Part shown: piece by piece, positions 1 through 6,998 of the stretch
How positions within the stretch are numbered: the stretch's first letter is position 1
Layout of the letters: each line of letters begins with the position of its first letter
From: an uncultured Hungatella sp.
GTDB lineage: Bacteria > Bacillota > Clostridia > Lachnospirales > Lachnospiraceae
Length of the DNA: 14,937 nucleotides
Assembly: GCA_910586845.1 (NCBI GenBank)
Contig: CAJUJV010000083.1
Location: forward strand, 1 to 14,937
Direction of reading: 5' to 3'
Made by a program: the position numbers and the translations under genes
Notes under the pieces: generated by a model
Told to the model about the DNA's origin: nothing
Databases searched by the model: none
Seen by the model: the letters and a program-made list of their open reading frames with translations, nothing else

Positions 1-1
1 C

Positions 2-544
2 GGTTTTTCCGCCTCCCTGGCCGTGGGCTGCGGAGGGAGAAGCTACGTGGGAAACCTCCATTTCTGTACGCCTTATGCCATTACGAGACAGGGCTGTCTG
101 GCAGAACTGAAGGCATACCTGGAATGTGAGGATCATACCAGAATCCGCCACGGGATCTTTCTTTCAGAGGAGGAACAGAAGAGAAGATACGTGATCCGGC
201 ATATTCTGATCCTGCCGGGACTGGATGAAAAAAGGTATCGGGACCGGTTCGGGACCGGCGTGCTGGAAGATTTTCCTCTCCTTGTCCGGTGGATGGAGGA
301 GGGATTTCTGAAAGAACGGGAGCTGTCAGCAGATACCCAAAGGAGCGAAAAGGATTCGGGCCGGACAGAGGTCAGGGAGAGAACGGAGGGCCCCTGGCTG
401 ACTCTCACGGAAGAAGGTCTGGGACTTTCGGACTATCTGGGGCCTCAGCTGATCTCACCGGATATCCGCCGGAGAATGGAGGAGTGGGACTGTGATCACG
501 GAGAAAGCAGTGGTTCTTTACCGGGGAAGTTTAAAAAGCTGTAA
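2..544 (+). CDS. HemW/HemN-like radical SAM protein, C-terminal part (STM4012-like); 5' end outside window
   Basis: The reading frame is open from base 2, so the true start lies upstream and only the last 180 residues are present. The GTG at 23 is not the start: in-frame codons before it already read GFSASLAV. The stretch GRSYVGNLHFCTPYA, followed by a helical region and the ending LTLTEEGLGLSDYLGPQLISPDI, resembles the C-terminal domain of HemN/HemW-type proteins. It is closest in my recollection to the STM4012 group of HemN-like radical SAM proteins, whose reaction is not known. The [4Fe-4S] CxxxCxxC motif would lie upstream and cannot be checked. The next gene starts inside this one (53-base overlap) and is also radical SAM, which supports the STM4011/STM4012 pairing and translational coupling. 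A charged insert near residues 106-122 (RSEKDSGRTEVRERTE) looks like a linker. The radical SAM/HemN-like call is fairly safe; the subfamily is less so. Confidence 0.65.
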   Translation, partial: GFSASLAVGCGGRSYVGNLHFCTPYAITRQGCLAELKAYLECEDHTRIRHGIFLSEEEQKRRYVIRHILILPGLDEKRYRDRFGTGVLEDFPLLVRWMEEGFLKERELSADTQRSEKDSGRTEVRERTEGPWLTLTEEGLGLSDYLGPQLISPDIRRRMEEWDCDHGESSGSLPGKFKKL

Positions 545-2006
545 TTACGGATGCAGCTACTGTCCCTTTTCCAAACACAGGGGTTCCGGGAGAGAGTATG
601 ACAGGGACAGAGATCAGTGGTTCCGGTTTGTGGAGAGTCTTCTGGAAAATGGCGGCAAAGCCCCGGAGAGATCCACAGGAGCCGTGATGGTGGTGCCTTA
701 TGGAGAGGCCCTGATCCATGACTGGTACTGGCAGGGGCTGGGCCGGCTTACAGCGGGGACAAGTCTGGACTGTGCGGGGGCCCAGACCAACTTAAGCTTT
801 TCTGTGGGCCGGTCCGTGGACCTGTACCGGGAGGCAGGAGGACAGACGGGGAAGCTGTCTCTGTGGGCTACTTTCCATCCGGAGATGACAGATGTGGAAA
901 CGTTTGCAGATCAGTGCCTCCGGGTTCGGCGAGAGGGCATCCGGATCTGTGCCGGGGCTGTGGGAGTGCCGGAGAACCTGGAATCCATCCGCCGCCTCAG
1001 ACAGCTGCTGCCCCGTGACATGTATCTGTGGATCAATAAGATGGACGGCATGGAACGGCCTTATACGGTTTCAGAGAGGCAGGAGTTCGAGAAGATCGAT
1101 CCTTATTTCTCACGGGAACTGGCAGCCGTGGAGGCCGATGAAAGCCGGTGCAGAAACCGCTTTTTTGTGGAGTCTGACGGGAGAGTCCGAAGATGCAACA
1201 TCAGCCGCGTGCTGACGGAGAACTGGTATGACAGACTGCCCGGACAAAAATCCCGGATGCGGGCAGGGTGCGGCAGGAAACGATGCTCCTGCTATCTGGC
1301 ATACGGCGGCAGAGAAGATGTGATGAACCGGATCCTTTTCGGCTCTTATCCCGTATTTCGGATTCCCAGAAAGATGAAAGCGGTTTTTCTGGATATCGAA
1401 GGGACTCTGATTCCCAGGGGAGAGACGGAGATCTCTTCCTTTGCCAAAAGGGATCTGGAACTTCTGGCCAGGCAGGGGACAGGCCTTTTTTTTGCCACCA
1501 CGCTTCCCGTCAGAGAGGCCCGGAAGCGCTGCCGGGCCCTGTGGCCCCTGTTTTCCGGGGGAGTCTTTGCGGGAGGCGCCCATGTGGTGCTGAGAGAGGA
1601 AAAAGGAGAGAAGGAAGTTCTGTATCCCATGGACAGACGATGGCTCCGGATCATGAGAGAAGAAGGGAGAAACCGCCGTGCCAGAGTTTTGGCCTGGGAG
1701 AGACGGGGGATTCTGTACAAGATTACGCTGCTGAGACCCAGACAGCTGCCGTGGAAAGAAGACGAGATCCGGGAGGTATCAGAGAACTGTGACAACAGGG
1801 GAGAAGGCCAGGTGAGAGTTTTTGCGGAAGACTGCTGCCTTCAGGTTGTTCCATACACAGCTTCCAAGGCAGAGGGAGTGAAGACCCTCTGCCTCTGGCT
1901 GGGAATTTCTTTATCAGAAGCGGCGGCAGCCGGAAATTCGGCGGAAGATGAAGAGATGTTAAGGATCACCGGGAATCCGGATCCTTTCCTTTCAGACGAT
2001 CCGTAA
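492..2006 (+). CDS. Radical SAM protein (STM4011-like) fused to a C-terminal HAD-family hydrolase domain
   Basis: This 504-residue protein has two parts. Residues 1-290 form a radical SAM domain. C17, C21 and C24 (CNYGCSYC) give the CX3CX2C motif that binds the SAM-reducing [4Fe-4S] cluster. C220, C235, C260, C265 and C267 (CGRKRCSCY) form a C-terminal cysteine group that could bind a second cluster. The opening LYRGSLKSCNY fits the STM4011 group as I recall it. Residues 295-504 are a Cof-like HAD domain: nucleophile D301 in DIEGT, motif II threonines 336-337, K459, and motif IV GNSAEDEEML (481-490). Start choice: GTG at 492 is preceded by GGAGGAG at 478-484 with 7-base spacing, and the motif sits at the usual distance from it. 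An internal ATG at 1374 could in principle start the HAD domain alone but has no good ribosome site. The substrate is unknown. The gene overlaps the upstream radical SAM gene by 53 bases and a convergent gene by 41. Confidence 0.72.
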   Translation: MITEKAVVLYRGSLKSCNYGCSYCPFSKHRGSGREYDRDRDQWFRFVESLLENGGKAPERSTGAVMVVPYGEALIHDWYWQGLGRLTAGTSLDCAGAQTNLSFSVGRSVDLYREAGGQTGKLSLWATFHPEMTDVETFADQCLRVRREGIRICAGAVGVPENLESIRRLRQLLPRDMYLWINKMDGMERPYTVSERQEFEKIDPYFSRELAAVEADESRCRNRFFVESDGRVRRCNISRVLTENWYDRLPGQKSRMRAGCGRKRCSCYLAYGGREDVMNRILFGSYPVFRIPRKMKAVFLDIEGTLIPRGETEISSFAKRDLELLARQGTGLFFATTLPVREARKRCRALWPLFSGGVFAGGAHVVLREEKGEKEVLYPMDRRWLRIMREEGRNRRARVLAWERRGILYKITLLRPRQLPWKEDEIREVSENCDNRGEGQVRVFAEDCCLQVVPYTASKAEGVKTLCLWLGISLSEAAAAGNSAEDEEMLRITGNPDPFLSDDP

Positions 2007-2175
2007 ATACCAGATAGCCGTAGACGGCGGCGGGAACTACGATGGTGCAGAAGAGCGCAGCCATGAGACAGCTTCTGGCAAAGGGACTGTCTATAAAAGC
2101 CAGGACCAGGGCGGCCAGATACAGGCAGCCGATGAGGATCAGGGCGGCTATGGCCGCCACACGTTTTTTCGTCAT
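1966..2175 (-). CDS. Small two-helix membrane protein of unknown function
   Basis: The product has 69 residues and two clear hydrophobic segments (about 6-28 and 35-57) joined by a short polar turn (DSPFARS), with a charged tail DRLKGKDPDSR. A basic start (MTKKR) suggests the N-terminus stays in the cytoplasm. The ATG is preceded by GGAG (plus-strand 2186-2189) with 10-base spacing. The gene begins 39 bases after the ABC-F stop codon on the same strand, so the two are probably co-transcribed. Its last 41 bases run through the end of the convergent radical SAM-HAD gene. I do not recognise the family. The good ribosome site, operon position and coherent membrane topology argue that it is a real gene. 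A longer overlapping frame at 1841-2218 is rejected. Confidence 0.68.
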   Translation of the reverse strand: MTKKRVAAIAALILIGCLYLAALVLAFIDSPFARSCLMAALFCTIVVPAAVYGYLVFTDRLKGKDPDSR

Positions 2176-2214
2176 AACAGAGATGCTCCTTTCCTGAGAG
2201 GAGAAGACCCGGGA

Positions 2215-4170
2215 TCATACATCCTGGGCCAGGTTCTCCCAGACTTCATACAATTGTTCCAGCTGTTGTCTGACAGCTTCTTTTTCTCTGTGAATCTTAA
2301 GCAGTTCTCCGGCGTCTGAGGCCACTTCCGGCCTCATCAGCTGCTCATCCAGTTCCGAATCTCTGGCTTCAAGAGAGGCGATCTTATCTTCTGTCTTTTT
2401 CAGTTCATTCTGCTTTTTACGAAGCTTTGCCTGCTCTTCTTTTCTGGATCTCCAGTCCTGCTTTCCCTCAGACTGGGCGGATACGGCCTGGCGTGCGGCA
2501 ACAGGGGAACCTGCGGGTCTGTCTGTCTGATCCTGATCCCCTTCCCCGGCGTTTAAGCTGTTCATCAGTTCCCGTTTCTCCAGATAGTAATCATAGTTTC
2601 CGATATAATTAAGGAAGGTCTGGCCGGACAGCTCCAGGATCCTGGTGGCAGTCCGGTTAATAAAATACCGGTCATGAGATACATAGAGCACGGTGCCTGT
2701 ATAGCGGTTTAATGCCTGTTCCAGAATCTCCTTGGAGGTAATGTCCAGGTGATTGGTAGGCTCGTCCAGGATGAGAAAATTGGCATTGGACAGCATGAGT
2801 TTGGCCAGGGATACCCGTCCCCGCTCCCCGCCGCTCAGATCACCGATGCGTTTGAACACATCATCCCCTGTAAACAGGAAGGCAGCCAGGACATTGCGGA
2901 TCCTGGTGTTGTTTAAGGAGGGATATGTGTCCTGAAGCTCGTCGAAAAGAGTTTTTTCCATATGAAGAACCTGGTGATCCTGATCGTAGTAGCCGATATG
3001 GACCCGGGTTCCAAGGGTGATCTCGCCCCTGTCCGCGGGCACCATCTCGTTGATGATCTTTAAAAGAGTCGTCTTGCCTGTTCCGTTGCTGCCGATGACG
3101 GCCACCCGCTCTCCGCGCCTGATGTCTATGTCCACATGAGAGAAGAGATGATTGTCTCCGAAAGATTTGGCCAGATCCCTGACCGTGAGAACATCGCCGC
3201 CGCTTATGATGTCCGGCTCCAGTTTCAGAGACATCTCGTCGTTGACCTCTGCAGGTTTCTCCAGCACCTCGATCTTGGCCAGCATCTTTTCCCGGCTCTC
3301 CGCCCGTTTGATGGATTTCTCCCGGTTAAAGGATTTTAATTTGGCAATGACTTCTTCCTGGTGGCGGATCTCCTGCTGCTGATTCAGCCAGGCCTTCATC
3401 CGGGCTTCCCGGATCATGGCCTTCTTCTGGCTGTAGGCGGAGTAGTTGCCCTGGAACACAGAGCCGGTTCCCCGGTCCAGTTCGATGATCTTGGTAACTA
3501 CCCGGTCCAGAAAATACCGGTCATGAGCCACGATGATCACGGCGCCTTTGTAATTCATGAGATAAGTTTCCAGCCAGGCGATGGATTCCATATCCAGATG
3601 GTTGGTAGGCTCATCCAGAAGGATAATATCCGGTCTGGACAGGAGAAGCTTGCCCAGGGACACACGGGTCTTCTGACCTCCCGACAAAGTGGAGATTTCC
3701 CGGTCGAAATCCTCATCGAAAAATCCCAGACCTTTCAGGACGCCTGTGATCTCGCTTCGGTAGCTGTAGCCGTTATCCAGTTCAAACTGATGGTTCAGCC
3801 GGGTATAGGTTTCCAGCATGTCCTCCAGTTCCTGCCCCCCGGCATGTTTCATCTCCAGCTCCAGGGTGCGGATCCGTTCTTCCATGTCAATGAGATGGCG
3901 TTTTACCTCCAGAAGCTCCTCGTGGATGGTCCGGTGGCTGGTCAGATCCTGGTGCTGGGCCAGATACCCCAGAGTCTTCCCTCTGGAGAGGACCACGTCG
4001 CCCTGGTCGGCGGCCAGTTCCCCGACGATGATCTTTAAGAGCGTGGTCTTGCCGGCCCCGTTGATGCCCACAATGGCTGCTTTTTCATAATCTTCTATAT
4101 GAAAAGAAATATCGTCCAGTATCACATCGGTACCAAAGGATTTGGAGATGTGGCTGCAGGATAAAATCAT
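2215..4170 (-). CDS. ABC-F family ATPase (YdiF/Uup-like), ribosome-associated
   Basis: A soluble 651-residue protein with two tandem ATPase domains and no membrane segments, the ABC-F arrangement. Domain 1 has Walker A GINGAGKTT (35-43), signature LSGGQ (162-166) and Walker B ending D186-E187. Domain 2 has Walker A 360-368, LSGGE (445-449) and D469-E470. Between them, residues about 241-320 form the charged helical P-site tRNA interaction linker. A low-complexity stretch (541-570) leads to a C-terminal coiled coil (about 571-650), as in Uup and YdiF. ABC-F proteins act at the ribosomal E site to ease stalled translation; some give antibiotic resistance. The housekeeping YdiF-like group fits best from the opening MILSCSHISKSFG. 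The ATG follows GGAGG with 5-base spacing. The leader from the predicted promoter is only about 33 bases, too short for the attenuators that control many resistance ABC-F genes. Exact substrate specificity is unknown. Confidence 0.92.
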   Translation of the reverse strand: MILSCSHISKSFGTDVILDDISFHIEDYEKAAIVGINGAGKTTLLKIIVGELAADQGDVVLSRGKTLGYLAQHQDLTSHRTIHEELLEVKRHLIDMEERIRTLELEMKHAGGQELEDMLETYTRLNHQFELDNGYSYRSEITGVLKGLGFFDEDFDREISTLSGGQKTRVSLGKLLLSRPDIILLDEPTNHLDMESIAWLETYLMNYKGAVIIVAHDRYFLDRVVTKIIELDRGTGSVFQGNYSAYSQKKAMIREARMKAWLNQQQEIRHQEEVIAKLKSFNREKSIKRAESREKMLAKIEVLEKPAEVNDEMSLKLEPDIISGGDVLTVRDLAKSFGDNHLFSHVDIDIRRGERVAVIGSNGTGKTTLLKIINEMVPADRGEITLGTRVHIGYYDQDHQVLHMEKTLFDELQDTYPSLNNTRIRNVLAAFLFTGDDVFKRIGDLSGGERGRVSLAKLMLSNANFLILDEPTNHLDITSKEILEQALNRYTGTVLYVSHDRYFINRTATRILELSGQTFLNYIGNYDYYLEKRELMNSLNAGEGDQDQTDRPAGSPVAARQAVSAQSEGKQDWRSRKEEQAKLRKKQNELKKTEDKIASLEARDSELDEQLMRPEVASDAGELLKIHREKEAVRQQLEQLYEVWENLAQDV

Positions 4171-4210
4171 AAGTTCCTCCTTCAGGTATACTTCTTAAAG
4201 CTGCGGTATT

Positions 4211-4239
4211 AGTATAATATAAAATCCAAAAACTTGCAA
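4211..4239 (-). promoter_or_regulatory. Sigma-A promoter for the ABC-F operon
   Basis: On the minus strand, TTGCAA (plus-strand 4234-4239) and TATACT (plus-strand 4211-4216) are separated by 17 bases. The start of transcription would fall near 4204, about 33 bases before the ABC-F start codon. It faces away from the rex promoter. Confidence 0.65.
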
Positions 4240-4305
4240 TCCTTCCTGCAGAGGCGAAAAAACGATTGTTTGTTACCAGCTGATTGTTCTTTATCAGGAA
4301 ATAAT

Positions 4306-4334
4306 TTGACATTAATTTCATGACTGGGTATAAT
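4306..4334 (+). promoter_or_regulatory. Consensus sigma-A promoter for rex operon
   Basis: TTGACA at 4306-4311 and TATAAT at 4329-4334 match the consensus perfectly with the ideal 17-base spacer. Transcription would start near 4341, about 23 bases before the rex ATG. No convincing inverted Rex operator was found around it; only a half-site-like TTGTTA at 4270-4275. Confidence 0.85.
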
Positions 4335-4363
4335 ATGCATCAGTATAGATAGAAAAGAGGAAT

Positions 4364-5071
4364 ATGGGCGTGGACTATAAGCCAATCTCAAGAGCAGTGA
4401 TCGCCAGACTGCCAAGATATTACAGACATCTGGGAGAGTTGATGGAAGAGGGAGTGGAACGTATCTCGTCCAATGATCTGAGTCAGAGGATGCATGTAAC
4501 TGCTTCTCAGATCCGTCAGGACCTGAATAATTTCGGAGGGTTCGGACAGCAGGGGTATGGATATAATGTAAAGTACCTGTATACAGAGATTGCGAAGATC
4601 ATGGGGGTTGACCGTCAGCACAATCTCATCATTATCGGAGCAGGGAATCTGGGGCAGGCCATCGCCAACTATGCCAATTTTGAACGAAGGGGGTTTATCA
4701 TCAAGGGCATGTTTGACGTGAATCCCCGGCTCATCGGACGGGTGGTAAGAGGAGTGGAGATCCGGGGAGTGGAGGAACTGGAAAAGTTTATTGTAGATAA
4801 TCAGGTCCAGATCGCGGCTCTTACCATACCGAAGACCAAGGCTCCGGAGATCGCGGACCGTCTGGTAGCCGCCGGGATCAAGGCTATCTGGAATTTTGCC
4901 CACACGGATCTGGTGGTTCCCGACGACGTTGTGGTGGAGAATGTTCATCTGTCGGAGAGTCTCATGCGTCTTTCCTACCGGGTATGCAGTATGCAGGATC
5001 AGAAAGCTCAGAAGGAGAAGATAAAAGAAGATAAGGCCCCGGAAAAGGAGAGGCCGGAAAGAAATGCGTAA
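4364..5071 (+). CDS. rex: Redox-sensing transcriptional repressor Rex
   Basis: Rex senses the NADH/NAD+ ratio and represses fermentation and NADH-reoxidation genes when NADH is low. The 235-residue product has an N-terminal winged-helix domain (about 1-80) with ISSNDLSQRMHVTASQIRQD and the family stretch NNFGGFGQQGYGYNV. A Rossmann NAD(H) domain follows, with IIGAGNLGQAI (GxGxxG glycines 92, 94 and 97), MFDVNP (D118) and the typical WNFAH and VHLSESLMRLSY endings. The start at 4364 follows AAAAGAGG with a short 3-base spacing, but the opening MGVDYKPISRAVIARLPRYY aligns with known Rex N-termini. The last 25 residues (QDQKAQKEKIKEDKAPEKERPERNA) form a charged tail beyond the usual Rex end. The gene heads a dense operon with acpS three bases downstream. 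I find no obvious autoregulatory Rex site. Confidence 0.97.
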   Translation: MGVDYKPISRAVIARLPRYYRHLGELMEEGVERISSNDLSQRMHVTASQIRQDLNNFGGFGQQGYGYNVKYLYTEIAKIMGVDRQHNLIIIGAGNLGQAIANYANFERRGFIIKGMFDVNPRLIGRVVRGVEIRGVEELEKFIVDNQVQIAALTIPKTKAPEIADRLVAAGIKAIWNFAHTDLVVPDDVVVENVHLSESLMRLSYRVCSMQDQKAQKEKIKEDKAPEKERPERNA

Positions 5072-5074
5072 GTC

Positions 5075-5452
5075 ATGATTGCAGGAATCGGAACTGATAT
5101 GATCGAGATAGCCCGTGTAGAGAAAGCCTGTAGAAAGCAGGCTTTTCTGTCACGGATTTATACGGCAGAAGAGTGCCGGCAGGCAGGGAAGACCATCTCC
5201 CGGCTTGCTGGCAATTTTGCTGTCAAGGAAGCGGTAGCCAAGGCTCTGGGGACAGGATTCAGAAGCTTTGGGCCTGAGAGCATCGAGGTGCTGCGGGACC
5301 GGCTGGGGAAACCTTATGTGAGAGTCCTGGGCAATGCGAAGGAGAGGGCAGAGGAACTGGGGATCACGGAATTTCATGTGTCTATTACCAATACCAGAGA
5401 GTATGCCGTAGCATTTGTGGTAGCGGAAAAGGAAGACAGGAGGGATTTATGA
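5075..5452 (+). CDS. acpS: Holo-[acyl-carrier-protein] synthase
   Basis: AcpS moves 4'-phosphopantetheine from CoA to a serine of apo-acyl carrier protein, activating it for fatty-acid synthesis. At 125 residues it has the standard length. GIGTDMIEI carries the metal-binding D8, and NFAVKEAVAKALGTGF carries K51 and metal-ligand E52. The C-terminal strand HVSITNTREYAVAFVV corresponds to the usual HVSISHT motif, with N in place of the second H. It starts three bases after the rex stop, with no strong ribosome site of its own, so it probably depends on translational coupling. Its stop overlaps the nnr start as ATGA. The acpS-nnr-alr order is common in Bacillota and supports the call. Confidence 0.96.
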   Translation: MIAGIGTDMIEIARVEKACRKQAFLSRIYTAEECRQAGKTISRLAGNFAVKEAVAKALGTGFRSFGPESIEVLRDRLGKPYVRVLGNAKERAEELGITEFHVSITNTREYAVAFVVAEKEDRRDL

Positions 5453-6174
5453 GATATCTGGTAACAGGAGAACAGATGAAGGAGATAGACGGGTATACCA
5501 TCGGGACCGTGGGGATCCCTTCCCTGGTCCTTATGGAGCGGGCCGCCATGGCAGTGGCCAGAGAGGCAGAGAAGCTTGCAGGAAAGGCGGACAGTATCTG
5601 GGCAGTGTGCGGAACGGGGAACAACGGGGCAGACGGCGTGGCGGCAGCCAGGATGCTGGCGCTGAAAGGATACTCCGTGACCGTTATCCTGGCAGGCAGT
5701 GAGGAGAGAGGCACCAGAGAATTCCACACTCAGCTGGAGATTGCCAGGAAGCTGGGGCTCTCCATAGCAGAGTGGAAAGACTTTATTCCCGGCCGGTGCG
5801 GCCTGGTCATAGACGGAATCTTCGGCGTGGGGCTTTCCAGAGAGGTGGAGGGAGAGTACCGGGAGATCCTGGAGAAGATATCTTCCATGGAAGTACCTGT
5901 AGTGGCCGTGGATATCCCGTCGGGTATTCACAGCACCACGGGCCAGGTCATGGGGGCGGCCGTGAAGGCAGCCGTGACGGTGACCTTCGGCTGGGAAAAA
6001 CTGGGGTCTGTACTTTACCCGGGAAGAGAGTACTGCGGCAGGGTGGTGATCGAGGATATCGGATTTCCCCCTGTCAGCTTTCAGAAGGCAGGCCCCTCTG
6101 CCTGGACTTATGAGAAGGAAGATCTGTCAGGACTCCCTCTGCGCTCTCCCGGAGGCAATAAGTACTTCTTATAG
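5449..6174 (+). CDS. nnr: NAD(P)HX epimerase domain (YjeF_N) of a disrupted nnr gene
   Basis: This is the epimerase half of the bifunctional nicotinamide-nucleotide repair enzyme, which interconverts R and S forms of hydrated NAD(P)H. The 241 residues hold the complete YjeF_N domain (about 1-215): GTGNNGADG (55-63, normally GNNGGDG), IDGIFGVGLSREVEG (121-135) and VAVDIPSGIHSTTG (152-165). After residue 228 the sequence enters the start of the dehydratase domain (LPLRSPGGNK) and then hits TAG at 6172-6174. Normally one continuous protein of about 500 residues is made. The epimerase may still fold and work alone, since single-domain epimerases exist in other organisms. The start ATG overlaps the acpS stop by ATGA. 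The domain call is firm; whether the short product is made and stable is inference. Confidence 0.85.
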   Translation: MRYLVTGEQMKEIDGYTIGTVGIPSLVLMERAAMAVAREAEKLAGKADSIWAVCGTGNNGADGVAAARMLALKGYSVTVILAGSEERGTREFHTQLEIARKLGLSIAEWKDFIPGRCGLVIDGIFGVGLSREVEGEYREILEKISSMEVPVVAVDIPSGIHSTTGQVMGAAVKAAVTVTFGWEKLGSVLYPGREYCGRVVIEDIGFPPVSFQKAGPSAWTYEKEDLSGLPLRSPGGNKYFL

Positions 6175-6188
6175 CCGGGTCTAAAGGC

Positions 6189-6998
6189 ATGAGCGGTGCA
6201 GCCTGTCTGGCGGCGCTGGCGGCATACCGCATGGGCGCCGGGATGGTGAAGATAATGACTGTGGAGGACAACAGGACGATTCTCCAGCAGCTGCTTCCCG
6301 AAGCCATGGTCACGTCCTATGAGCCGGAAGAAGTGACCGGATCAGAATCCGATGCCGGTTTTCCGGATGATTCCGAAAAAAGCTGCTGTGCCGCCTGGGA
6401 GCGGCGCATGGAGAGAGAATGTGCCTGGGCGGATGTAATCGTAGCCGGTCCCGGCCTGGGCCAGGAGCCCCATGTGAGATTTCTCATCCGGTCTCTCCTG
6501 ACAAGTGTCTATGTGCCGGTGGTTCTGGATGCGGACGCTCTGAATACGATGGCCAGATATCCGGAACTGGAACAGTATTATACGGAAAACATCATCATCA
6601 CACCCCATCTGGGGGAGATGTCCAGGCTGACGGGGAGGAGTGTGGAAGAAATCCAGAAGAGGGTCGCGGACACTGCAACAGAGTACGGCAGCCGCCATGG
6701 CATCGTCTGCGTGCTCAAGGATGCCGCCACGGTGGTGGCCGGGCGTGACGGGCAGTGTTATGTGAATACAAGCGGCAACAGCTGCATGGCAAAAGCCGGT
6801 TCAGGAGATGTGCTGGCAGGAACCATCGCCGGACTGCTGGCTCAGAAGATGGAGCCTTTTGACGCGGCGGCCCTGGGAGTCTATGTCCATGGTCTGGCCG
6901 GAGACCGGTACAGGGCAAAACATGGTCCCGCAGGGATGCTGGCCAGGGAGCTGGCAGAAGAACTGGAAAATATCACGAAAGAAGGGGACAGAAGATGA
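6189..6998 (+). CDS. nnr: NAD(P)HX dehydratase domain (YjeF_C/NnrD), separated from its N-terminal half by a frameshift
   Basis: The domain uses ADP or ATP to dehydrate S-NAD(P)HX back to NAD(P)H. Visible motifs, numbered from the ATG at 6189, are VADVIVAGPGLG-like 80-91, DADALN (114-119), TPHLGEM (138-144) and AKAGSGDVLAGTIAG (201-215) with the catalytic D207. The same frame is open from 6162 and reads VLLIAGSKGMSGAACL, the expected interior of the domain, so 6189 is an internal methionine rather than a natural start. The spacing AAAGG-C-ATG is too short for a good ribosome site. The conserved KGxxGKV segment that normally precedes VLLIAGS is absent. Reinitiation after the TAG at 6172 is possible but would give a dehydratase lacking its first strand and nucleotide-contacting loop. 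It overlaps alr by ATGA. Confidence 0.75.
   Translation: MSGAACLAALAAYRMGAGMVKIMTVEDNRTILQQLLPEAMVTSYEPEEVTGSESDAGFPDDSEKSCCAAWERRMERECAWADVIVAGPGLGQEPHVRFLIRSLLTSVYVPVVLDADALNTMARYPELEQYYTENIIITPHLGEMSRLTGRSVEEIQKRVADTATEYGSRHGIVCVLKDAATVVAGRDGQCYVNTSGNSCMAKAGSGDVLAGTIAGLLAQKMEPFDAAALGVYVHGLAGDRYRAKHGPAGMLARELAEELENITKEGDRR

Larger units (their letters stand above)
5449..6998 (+). pseudogene. nnr: nnr as a whole: bifunctional NAD(P)HX epimerase/dehydratase broken by a small deletion
   Basis: The first frame reads ...SPGGNK then YFL-stop; a second frame, open from 6162, reads VLLIAGSKGMSGAA. Family members read continuously NKGxxGKVLLIAGS. The join therefore lacks about five residues plus one base, close to 16 bases, around 6160-6163. 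Both flanks are well conserved with no other damage, so the lesion is recent or is an assembly or sequencing error. Confidence 0.7.

Noticed and set aside
1374..2006. Separate HAD gene starting at the ATG at 1374
   Set aside because: The frame is continuous with the radical SAM domain and no good ribosome site precedes 1374.
1841..2218. 125-residue minus-strand frame overlapping the small membrane gene
   Set aside because: Its sequence is low in hydrophobic pattern and rich in S, R, H and P like an out-of-frame translation; its start overlaps the ABC-F stop region, and the 69-residue frame has the better ribosome site and coherent helices.
3361..4038. 225-residue plus-strand frame opposite the ABC-F gene
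   Set aside because: Complete antisense shadow of a highly conserved gene with no family motifs or ribosome site.
4266..4300. Possible Rex operator upstream of rex (TTGTTA at 4270-4275)
   Set aside because: Only one half-site-like match; no inverted TAACAA at the required spacing.
6159..6190. Programmed ribosomal frameshift in nnr
   Set aside because: No slippery heptamer or following structure is evident, and conserved residues are missing at the junction, which frameshifting would not explain.
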